From the NCBI RefSeq assembly GCF_001025155.1, contig NZ_AP012322.1:248001-312000 (forward strand): DNA of 64,000 nt, in the 5' to 3' direction. This DNA comes from Bifidobacterium angulatum DSM 20098 = JCM 7096. GTDB taxonomy: Bacteria; Actinomycetota; Actinomycetes; Actinomycetales; Bifidobacteriaceae. The notes below the pieces were generated by a model. That model saw only the letters and a program-made list of their open reading frames with translations, did not search any database and was not told the origin of the DNA. Position 1 is the stretch's first letter, and the number at the start of each line of letters is the position of its first letter. Of the stretch, positions 55,780-63,059 are shown one piece after another. Made by a program: the position numbers and the translations under genes.

Positions 55780-56955
55780 ATGGCCGGTCATCCGCTCAAC
55801 GTGGGAATCATCACCTACCATGCGGCCTACAATTATGGATCGGTGTTGCAGGCATACGCAACACAGACGAAGATTGCCAGCATGGGGCACCACGTCACCA
55901 TGATCGACTACCGGTCCGAGGAAGGCGAGCGGTACTACCGTAATCTGTACTTCCGCGGGCAGGGACTCAAATCGACGCTTGCCGACATGACTATGCTTCC
56001 GGTGGCCGGTAAACGCAAATCGAGGATGGAACGCTTTGAACGGTTCATCCTCGAGCATATGCGGTTGAGTCAGAATCAGTACCATGAGCCGGAGGAACTT
56101 GGCGAATTGGCTGATGCGTTCGACGTGGCCGTCAGCGGCAGCGATCAGATCATCAACAAGCATTCCAATGAGCTGGAACATGTGGGTTGGAAGTATATGG
56201 ATCCCTATCTGCTTGCATGGGCGCAGTGTAGGAAGATCTCCTATGCCTCCTCACCGGCCACCATGACCGATGAGGAACTCGATCGCATCGGTCCGGCACT
56301 TGCCCGATTCGATGCATTGTCTGCGCGGGAACGGTCCGCATGTGGCAAGCTGGAACGAGTAAGTGGAAAGCATGTGGAACATGTATGCGATCCGACGCTT
56401 CTGCTGACGTCCGATGAATGGCTGGAACATGTGCCTGCTGGCAAGACGATAGGGGAGACGCCCTATCTATTGTTCTATTCTCTGCTGCGCCCCAAGCGGG
56501 CGGTGGGCGTCTTCAATCAGTTGAAGGAGCTGTCCCAGCGTATCGGCATGCGTATTGCGGTGTTGACGCCGATGGCAGGCAATGTGCCGAACTGTGCGGA
56601 ATTGATTAATGTGCTGGAAGCCGGTCCTGAGGAATTCCTCTCTCTGATGCGCTATGCTCAGGCGGTGCTTACCGATTCCTATCATGGAACGCTGTTCTCC
56701 ATCAACTTCCATAAGACTTTCTGGGTTTACACCGAAGGTACGAAAGAGCATGAGCTGGGCACCCGTCGTGGACAGGTATTGCAGGAATTGGGATTGACGG
56801 ATCGCATTATCACCGACTTCACTCAGATTCCGTCTGCTGAAGTGAAAAATGGAACTGCGATTGATTATTCGGCAGGCGCTGATGCGATTTTGCAGAGCAT
56901 GCGAGACCGCTCGATTGCTTATCTGAAGAAAAGCGTTGCGCGCCAAGAAAACTGA
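55780..56955 (+). CDS. Polysaccharide pyruvyl transferase
   Basis: The 391-residue protein belongs to the pyruvyl-transferase family, which attaches pyruvate ketals from phosphoenolpyruvate to sugars of surface polymers, adding negative charge. Conserved pieces are VGIITYHAAYNYGSVLQAYA, VAVSGSDQIINKHSN, ISYASSPATM, CDPTLLLTSDEW and LTDSYHGTLFSINFHKTFW. The ATG has GAAAGGA upstream; a GTG 66 nt earlier lacks one. It is the last of the seven EPS genes on this strand. An acidic, pyruvylated EPS is predicted. Confidence 0.85.
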   Translation: MAGHPLNVGIITYHAAYNYGSVLQAYATQTKIASMGHHVTMIDYRSEEGERYYRNLYFRGQGLKSTLADMTMLPVAGKRKSRMERFERFILEHMRLSQNQYHEPEELGELADAFDVAVSGSDQIINKHSNELEHVGWKYMDPYLLAWAQCRKISYASSPATMTDEELDRIGPALARFDALSARERSACGKLERVSGKHVEHVCDPTLLLTSDEWLEHVPAGKTIGETPYLLFYSLLRPKRAVGVFNQLKELSQRIGMRIAVLTPMAGNVPNCAELINVLEAGPEEFLSLMRYAQAVLTDSYHGTLFSINFHKTFWVYTEGTKEHELGTRRGQVLQELGLTDRIITDFTQIPSAEVKNGTAIDYSAGADAILQSMRDRSIAYLKKSVARQEN

Positions 56956-57016
56956 TGCCGAATGAGATGATTGGATTTCTGATCTGATATCAACCCTGAC
57001 ATTTTCCTCGGCATGA

Positions 57017-57067
57017 AATAAGTGAAGGCTCGGTTCCGCTGGCATGCGGACCGAGCCTTCACTTATT
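57017..57067. terminator. Bidirectional terminator between EPS genes and second amylase
   Basis: A perfect 18-bp stem (AATAAGTGAAGGCTCGGT and complement) encloses a 15-nt loop between convergent genes. The A/T-rich base suits both directions. Confidence 0.9.
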
Positions 57068-57076
57068 GGTGTGTGA

Positions 57077-60000
57077 TTATTCCACTACAACAGTGAGCTG
57101 GAAGTAGCGGTTGTAGTTATTGGCGCTAGTCGCGAAGGTGCCTGCCTTATGGGCGTAAATGGTACCGTCGGCATCAACAGTGGCTACGGTATCATCTCCG
57201 CCGAGTTCCTTCCACAAGGGCAGCTGACGGGCGTTGCTTGGGAGGGCTGTGACGGACACGTGCTTTGACGAGCCGGCTGGAATGGTAATGGTGTATTCAT
57301 TGTCGCCGGTTTTCGTCAGACCGTCGGCACTCGGAGTGAGTGAGTCAAGGGGGTCTGAGTCTGAAACGGAATCAGAACCTCCAACAGAGATCTTCTTCTG
57401 TGCGGTCAACACAGTGCCGTCGGTTCGAGTCGCCTTGACTGAGATAACAGTGTCGACGTAGTCGTGTCGGGACAGATCGTACTGAGCTTTGAGACCTACA
57501 GTACGGCCTGTGGTCGTTTTGGAAAACCCTTTGTTGATGAACATCAGCAGATTGGTGTCAGGAATGCTCCACTCCACGTTTGCGAAGCTGCTGCCATCCT
57601 TCTCACGGGCGGTGAGTTGGAATTGCTCGGAACCGATTACTTTGCCGCTCTCGGCGCCGGCGATGACGATATCATCATTGAAAGGATTTGGCGCGGCCGT
57701 TACAGTGACGGCGACCTTGGCGCTGACACCATCGGCCGTGGCTGTGATGGTGGCTGTACCTGCCTTAGCGGTAGTTAAAACACCAGTGCCCATCACGTTG
57801 ACGACCGAGGAGTTGGATGATGTCCAGGACACCGTCTTGTTGGTGGCGTTCTCCGGCAGCACAGTAGCGTTCAACTGGATATTTTTTCCTGCTACGATGC
57901 TGAGCTTGCCATTGGACACACCGTCTCCGGTAATGGTTACGGAGCTGACCTTGTTGACGGAATTGTCTTCCACGGTAATATCTACCGAAGCAATCTTGGT
58001 GCCGACTTTGGCGCTTACCTTGGCGGCGCCCTTCTGCACGGCGTACACGGTGCCGGTGCCGGAGACCGCGACCGCAGCGCTATCGGACCACCAAGTCACC
58101 TTGTCGGAAGTGCTGGCTCCAACGAGGTTAAGCTCGGCGAGATGATGGGCCTGCATGGTGAGCTTGCCGTTCTCCACACCCTTTCCGGTGATGTAGAACT
58201 CGTTGCCATCGGGGATGCTTCCATCCTCGTTGACCTTGTTGATGCTCCAAGTCACGCCGATGCTCTTGGTCTTGTCGGCGGTGGTCTTGCGGTCCGTGGT
58301 CGGGTCCCATGTGGTCCTGCCGCTGGCGTCGACCTTGATCAGACGGAACGTCATGGCGTGGTTTCTGTCCACCTTGGCGGTGCCGGTGTAGATGCTGCCG
58401 CTCTGGGCGAGCCTGACGCCGCCCGCGCGGTTCCAGATCTTGCCCTTGCCCTGGCCCCAGTCGCCCACGGCGTACAGGGTCTCGCCGGCCTTGAGGTCGG
58501 CGGCGGCGTTGATCGTGATGCCCACGGTCTTGCCGGCGTTCTCGTCCCACTTGAGGCTGACGGTCTTGGACGAGTCGGCGGTGGCCTTCATGTCGCCGAT
58601 CTTATCCCACTCGGTCTTGCCGTCGGCGGTGACCTTCACGAGGCGGGCGGTCACGGAGTGGCCCTTGGCGACGGTCGTGGTGCCGGTGTAGGAGCCGTCG
58701 GCGCCGGCGAGCCTGACGCCGCCCGCGCGGTTCCAGATCTTGCCCTTGCCCTGGCCCCAGTCGCCCACGGCGTACAGGGTCTCGCCGGCCTTGAGGTCGG
58801 CGGCGGCGTCGAACGTGATCTGCACGGTGGTCTGGGGTTCCTCGACCGTGACCTCGACGCTGGCGCTCTTGCCGCCCGCGGTCGCGGTGATCGTGGCCTT
58901 GCCGGCCTTCACGCCCGTCACCTTGCCGGCCTTGTCGACCGTGGCCACGGCCGTGTCGCCGGACTTCCACGCCACGGTCCTGTCGGTCGCGTTGCCCGGG
59001 CTGACCGTGGCGGCCAGCTGTAGCGACGCGTTCCTCCTGACCGTGGCCTTGCCGTCCTTCACGCCCGGACCGGAGATGGACACCGACGTGACCGGAACAT
59101 CGGTCGGGCAGTCAAGCGCGGGCAGGGCGGCGGTGGCGCCGTCCCACTTCACGATGCCGCCGTCATATGCGATGCCCGGCTCGCGGGAACCCGGGTACTG
59201 GTTGGAGCCGCCGTCGTTGAAGATCACCTTCGCGCCCTTGGCGAGATCGTCCGGCACCGCGTACCTGTACGCGTTCGCCTGCCGGCAGCCGTCCGATGCC
59301 GTCGTGGCGGTCATCTTCACGCCGGGCCAGGCCGCGTTGTTCGCCGCGGTCGCGCCGTCGCCGGTGTACACGTACGCGTACAGGTCGCCCCAGCCCGAAG
59401 GCTTGGTCGCGTAGATCGTGTTCTTCCCGACCGGATCCAGCGGAGGGACGCCGGTCACCGTGACGGTGATCGAGGCGGACTTGCCTCCGGACTTCGCGGT
59501 GATCTTGGCAGTACCCGCCTTCACCGGAGTGACCGTGCCGTCAGATGCGACCTTCGCAACGGCTTCGTTGGAGGAGGACCAGGAAACATTCACGCCAGCC
59601 GGATCGGTGGTGGCGGTGAGCTTGATGGTCTTTGCGCCATTGGTGAGGTCGGTAGTGAAGTCCTTCTGGTTGATCTTCACGGAGTTCACGGTAACAACGG
59701 CGCAGCTACGAGCCGTCCATGTGCCGGAAGCGGTGGTATCGCCGTTCCAAGCGTAGGTGCCGTCAATGGACAGGCCAGCCGCATCCTCGCCTTCGGCGGT
59801 ATCGGCAGGATACTTCAGCGTGTTGGTGGCATTGCCATCGTTGAAGATGATGCGGACGTTCTCGTCGAATCCGTCAGGGATTTCGTACTTGTATTCGCCA
59901 TCCTTGCCGCAGCTGTCTCCTGCGGAGACCTTCGTCATTGCCACGCCGGGCCACTTTGCGTTCTGCTTGAGCGTTGCCGCGCTCGAATCGTCCACGTACA

Positions 60001-61921
60001 CGTAGGCGTACAGGTTCGACCAGTTGCTCGGCTTCTTGGCGTAGGCGATGCTGACGGCTGCCGGATCCTTCTTGGTGAAGGTGTATTCGGCGGAGACGGT
60101 CTTGCCGTCCTTATCGGTGCCCTGCAATTTCAGGGTGATGATGCCGTTGACCGCGGTCTTAGCGCCGATGGCGATGGTGTCGCCATCCTGGTAGGAACCG
60201 GAGCTGCCTTCGGACGTGGTGTAGGAGGCGCTCGTCACGTTGGAGGCGTGCAGCGTCACCTTAGTGGTGTCGGTCTTGAAGGAACCGCCGGTCGGGTTAG
60301 CGGAGACGCTGGCAAGATTGCTGTTGTAGAACACGCTGATCTTGCCACCCTTGGCGGTGCCGGAGGTGATCTTGCCACCGGAGACGGTCAGCGTTCCGCC
60401 ATTCACCTGGTCGGTGTAGGTGCCGTCATCCAGCGTGGTCTCGGTGCCAGCCAGCGACTTATCGCCATTCATGTTCACCACGGTCACGCCATCGGAATCG
60501 GCGTTGCCGTCCTTGATGTAACGTTCGACCATCAGGCAGGAATTGTCACCGCAGTTGCGCATGTATTCCTTGGCTTTGGCATTGTTCATCTTGTTGCGGA
60601 AGTGATTCACCGCTACAACCTGCGAATCCTTCCAAGAGTCGGAGCCGGCATCGCCGAGCTGGCTCTTCTCCGCGAACTGCGGCTGGTTGCCGCCGGAGCC
60701 GACAGGTCGATCGAAGTACAGCGGCATGGTCTGGGAGCGGGAGCCGATTACGCCCCACCCCATAGTCATTTCCCATTCGCTCATCTTCATGGACGCGCCA
60801 TAATCGTCGGGCTTGTTGGAATAGTTATCGTGCGATTCCACCCAGGAAACGAGATTGTTGCCACCTGCGGCGTTGTCCCAATTGTTGAGGTTGCCAGCAT
60901 TCAGATTCTTCGAGCTTAACGCGCCGCGGAGCTTGACACCGTAGTAGGAAGCGGTCACACCGCCGCCATGACGGCTGTTGTTGGCGAACAGCTTGGCGTA
61001 ATCGGCATCATGGGAAATGGAATCCTGCAGCACCTCGCCGTACTGGAATTGGGCGCCGTTGTTCAACACGATATTCCAATACTGGGAGCCGTCATATTCG
61101 TTTGGCAGCTCGATATGCTTGGCCGCGTCGAAACGGAAGCCATCCACGCCGTCGTTCACCGCCTGCACGAGGTAATCATGCATCATGTTGGCGGTCTCGG
61201 TCTTCGAGGTGTTGATGTCGTACAAGCTGAGCAGCTTGCAGTGTGTCACCTGGTAACGGTTGTTGTAGTCCTGTACGTCGCCGTCGTTGCAGTCGTGATG
61301 GTACAGGTCGGACTTCTTCCAACGATCCGCGATGGCATTCCAGGTGGCGGTCATATGGTTGGCGACCACGTCCACGATGATGCGCACGCCGTACTTGTGT
61401 GCGGTGGCGCACAGGCTCTTCAGATCGGATTCGGAACCCATCACCCAGTTGCCGATGGTGGTGTCGGTCGGCTGGTACACGTAGTACCAGTTCTCGGTGA
61501 AGATCTTGCCCTTATTACCGGTGTGGATGGCGGAGATCGGCTCGGTCTGCACGGAGGTGTAGCCGGCTGCCGCGATTTCCGGAATGTGCTGTTCGATCGT
61601 CTTGAACGACCATTCCCACGCATGCAGCGTGGCGCCTTCGCTCATCTGCTCCGCCAGACCGTACTTGGCACGTGCGGCCTGGAACGTGGAGTTCTCCACG
61701 GTATCGGCGTAGCTGTCGCGGTTCGTGGCGGCCTGTGCCGCCGAAGTGGTGACGGTGACGCCGCCGATGGCGGTGGCTACTGCGGCCACGCTTACGGCAA
61801 GCTTCTTCCAAATGGTGTTCTTCTTGTGATACGCACGGATTTTCTCATGCGTCGGGGCATGCCAGTGTGTCGAAGAATGCATATCTTCTCTGCCGTCTGG
61901 CTGATTACCTCTAGCCTTCAT
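57077..61921 (-). CDS. Secreted modular GH13 amylase with two CBM26-like modules
   Basis: The 1614-residue protein is a paralogue of the first amylase. A signal peptide (LAVSVAAVATAIGGVTV, cleavage near SAAQA) is preceded by a long polar N-terminus. GH13 follows, with D265 in DGFRFDAAKH, E296 in YGEVLQ and D365 in ESHDNY. Next come a CBM26-like module (AKKPSNWSNLYAYVY), BIG2, a second CBM26 (ATKPSGWGDLYAYVY), BIG2, two CBM20-like repeats of 100 residues, three BIG2-like domains and a last beta-rich domain. The CBM74-like module of the first amylase is absent, while the C-terminus is longer by about 250 residues. The ATG after GGGAGGG decides the start. The role should be extracellular starch hydrolysis with a different binding tail. 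Confidence 0.92.
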   Translation of the reverse strand: MKARGNQPDGREDMHSSTHWHAPTHEKIRAYHKKNTIWKKLAVSVAAVATAIGGVTVTTSAAQAATNRDSYADTVENSTFQAARAKYGLAEQMSEGATLHAWEWSFKTIEQHIPEIAAAGYTSVQTEPISAIHTGNKGKIFTENWYYVYQPTDTTIGNWVMGSESDLKSLCATAHKYGVRIIVDVVANHMTATWNAIADRWKKSDLYHHDCNDGDVQDYNNRYQVTHCKLLSLYDINTSKTETANMMHDYLVQAVNDGVDGFRFDAAKHIELPNEYDGSQYWNIVLNNGAQFQYGEVLQDSISHDADYAKLFANNSRHGGGVTASYYGVKLRGALSSKNLNAGNLNNWDNAAGGNNLVSWVESHDNYSNKPDDYGASMKMSEWEMTMGWGVIGSRSQTMPLYFDRPVGSGGNQPQFAEKSQLGDAGSDSWKDSQVVAVNHFRNKMNNAKAKEYMRNCGDNSCLMVERYIKDGNADSDGVTVVNMNGDKSLAGTETTLDDGTYTDQVNGGTLTVSGGKITSGTAKGGKISVFYNSNLASVSANPTGGSFKTDTTKVTLHASNVTSASYTTSEGSSGSYQDGDTIAIGAKTAVNGIITLKLQGTDKDGKTVSAEYTFTKKDPAAVSIAYAKKPSNWSNLYAYVYVDDSSAATLKQNAKWPGVAMTKVSAGDSCGKDGEYKYEIPDGFDENVRIIFNDGNATNTLKYPADTAEGEDAAGLSIDGTYAWNGDTTASGTWTARSCAVVTVNSVKINQKDFTTDLTNGAKTIKLTATTDPAGVNVSWSSSNEAVAKVASDGTVTPVKAGTAKITAKSGGKSASITVTVTGVPPLDPVGKNTIYATKPSGWGDLYAYVYTGDGATAANNAAWPGVKMTATTASDGCRQANAYRYAVPDDLAKGAKVIFNDGGSNQYPGSREPGIAYDGGIVKWDGATAALPALDCPTDVPVTSVSISGPGVKDGKATVRRNASLQLAATVSPGNATDRTVAWKSGDTAVATVDKAGKVTGVKAGKATITATAGGKSASVEVTVEEPQTTVQITFDAAADLKAGETLYAVGDWGQGKGKIWNRAGGVRLAGADGSYTGTTTVAKGHSVTARLVKVTADGKTEWDKIGDMKATADSSKTVSLKWDENAGKTVGITINAAADLKAGETLYAVGDWGQGKGKIWNRAGGVRLAQSGSIYTGTAKVDRNHAMTFRLIKVDASGRTTWDPTTDRKTTADKTKSIGVTWSINKVNEDGSIPDGNEFYITGKGVENGKLTMQAHHLAELNLVGASTSDKVTWWSDSAAVAVSGTGTVYAVQKGAAKVSAKVGTKIASVDITVEDNSVNKVSSVTITGDGVSNGKLSIVAGKNIQLNATVLPENATNKTVSWTSSNSSVVNVMGTGVLTTAKAGTATITATADGVSAKVAVTVTAAPNPFNDDIVIAGAESGKVIGSEQFQLTAREKDGSSFANVEWSIPDTNLLMFINKGFSKTTTGRTVGLKAQYDLSRHDYVDTVISVKATRTDGTVLTAQKKISVGGSDSVSDSDPLDSLTPSADGLTKTGDNEYTITIPAGSSKHVSVTALPSNARQLPLWKELGGDDTVATVDADGTIYAHKAGTFATSANNYNRYFQLTVVVE
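58406..58809 (-). repeat. Exact 104-bp tandem module repeat, period 300 bp
   Basis: 58406-58509 and 58706-58809 are identical over 104 bp and lie exactly 300 bp apart, in frame. They encode the start of the two CBM20-like modules (from DLKAGETLYAVGDWGQG into the Arg-Ala-Gly-Gly-Val stretch). The first amylase has the same module pair with about 303-bp period. Confidence 0.92.
58840..59020 (-). repeat. 181-bp inverted repeat, copy in second amylase
   Basis: Reverse complement of 47255-47435 with only two mismatches over 181 bp. It encodes the same BIG2 domain, with Ala replacing Ser in one of the changes, and in the same codon phase. Confidence 0.92.
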
Positions 61922-62041
61922 CGGCCCTCCCTGATATAGGGATGCAGTCGCAGCGATGGAAGTTGCTGGGAAGCCGCTTCCTTCCGTGGCTGTGTTCCCT
62001 GTTGGGGCGTGCAGCACGGCGCTGTGTCTGATCCTATCTCC

Positions 62042-62076
62042 CTTGATAACGTTCGCGTGATATACGCGTTATCAAG
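62042..62076. promoter_or_regulatory. Nested palindrome upstream of the second amylase
   Basis: CTTGATAACG and CGTTATCAAG form a perfect 10-bp inverted repeat, and between them lies CGCGT-GATAT-ACGCG, itself a perfect inverted repeat sharing two bases with the outer arm. The site is 121 nt upstream of the start. GATAACG half-sites of this form are typical of LacI-family regulators of starch and maltose genes; another GTTATC half-site occurs at 62301. Confidence 0.65.
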
Positions 62077-62151
62077 AATATCATATTTTTCAACGTTTGA
62101 TGATGGTGGTATGCATGCGATTTCATCTGGTTTGTCTAATTCTGAATCCGC

Positions 62152-62307
62152 TGTAGTCCTTGCGGTTATTGGTCTATGTGCCGCGCTTCTGCCGGAAGGT
62201 GTCGGTTTATGGACGGTGCGGTTGATGGAACGATGAAAACGTTGGCGTTTGTCGTGATTTGTGTAGCGTATGTGAAATCAATGCGTTGTGGAAGAGAACG
62301 TTATCAA
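62152..62307 (+). repeat. Flanking direct repeat, right copy
   Basis: Counterpart of 43388-43543, same orientation and same length. It lies outside the second amylase. Since that amylase reads leftward and the first reads rightward, the repeat is inverted relative to one gene, so it is not simply a shared promoter. Confidence 0.8.
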
Positions 62308-62542
62308 TGGCAGTTCGGTCAAGTATTTTTGCAGAAATGTCTGTTATTAAAAGAATGCGCTTATGGAGTGGTATTTAAAAAGTATTATGCGTGTAAAACA
62401 GAATTCGTTGTTGGTAATGAGAGTTGCTTTACCAGCAAAACCTGTTGTTAAATAGTGAAGAAAACGCAACTCAATTGTATATGCAATCAAGTTGCAGTGT
62501 TGGTGCATGGCGCCATAGATATTGGCAAAGAAAAGGAAAAAT
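62308..62542 (+). promoter_or_regulatory. AT-rich leader with imperfect palindrome
   Basis: About 235 bp, far AT-richer than the surroundings and without a supported gene. GCAACTCAATTG (62466-62477) and CAATCAAGTTGC (62484-62495) pair at 10 of 12 positions, a possible operator for the following gene. Promoter hexamers are not clear. Confidence 0.45.
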
Positions 62543-62974
62543 ATGGCATTGCTTCAGGGATTTGAGGAAATCAACATGTCCGTTCCAACGGGAAAGGCCG
62601 TGATGACGGTTACTGAATCCGTCGCACGTTTCAATAAGGCCACTGCAGCGGATCTTGGCTACCCCGCATATGTCAAGATTCTTATCAACGACAAGACCCG
62701 CCAGATTGCCGTGCAGGCCTGTAACGCGAAAAGCGCCAACGCAGTGAAGTTCAGCAAGCCGGAAGGCAAGCAGACCGCCTCTGTGAATATTAAGGAAGCG
62801 GTGGTGCTTGAAGCCCTGCATAAGTACTTCGAACTTCCGCAGGCTTCCGAGGGCGAGGTTGCGTACAAGTCCGTTGCCGGCACGATTCACGTCGAGGAAA
62901 AGGTCATCATCTTCGACATTGATGCGGCGACCTCCGGAACCATGAAGAAGCGTGGCCGCAAGAAGAACGCTTGA
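62543..62974 (+). CDS. Conserved hypothetical protein with basic, AT-hook-like tail
   Basis: The 143-residue protein is not one I recognise. It has a compact, probably alpha/beta body with EINMSVPTGKAVMTVTESVARFNKATAADLG and a middle region (YVKILINDKTRQIAVQACNAKSANAVKF) that reads as a pair of beta-strands, and it ends TMKKRGRKKNA. The Arg-Gly-Arg within basic residues resembles an AT-hook, so DNA binding is possible. No signal peptide or membrane segment is seen. An AAAAGGAAAA site supports the start. It lies between the second amylase and the Wzz/BY-kinase gene and has its own terminator, so it may be a regulator of the locus; this is a guess. Confidence 0.65.
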   Translation: MALLQGFEEINMSVPTGKAVMTVTESVARFNKATAADLGYPAYVKILINDKTRQIAVQACNAKSANAVKFSKPEGKQTASVNIKEAVVLEALHKYFELPQASEGEVAYKSVAGTIHVEEKVIIFDIDAATSGTMKKRGRKKNA

Positions 62975-62987
62975 TTTTTTTCCGATG

Positions 62988-63021
62988 AATGCCCTCAAGC
63001 CGTGAATGGTTTGAGGGCATT
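62988..63021 (+). terminator. Hairpin after the AT-hook-like gene
   Basis: A perfect 11-bp stem AATGCCCTCAA/TTGAGGGCATT with a 12-nt loop, preceded by a T run after the stop and followed by GTTAC. It precedes the next start by about 40 nt, so partial readthrough is possible. Confidence 0.75.
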
Positions 63022-63059
63022 GTTACACTTTTGAGCGAGGAAAATAAGAAGGGACTGCT

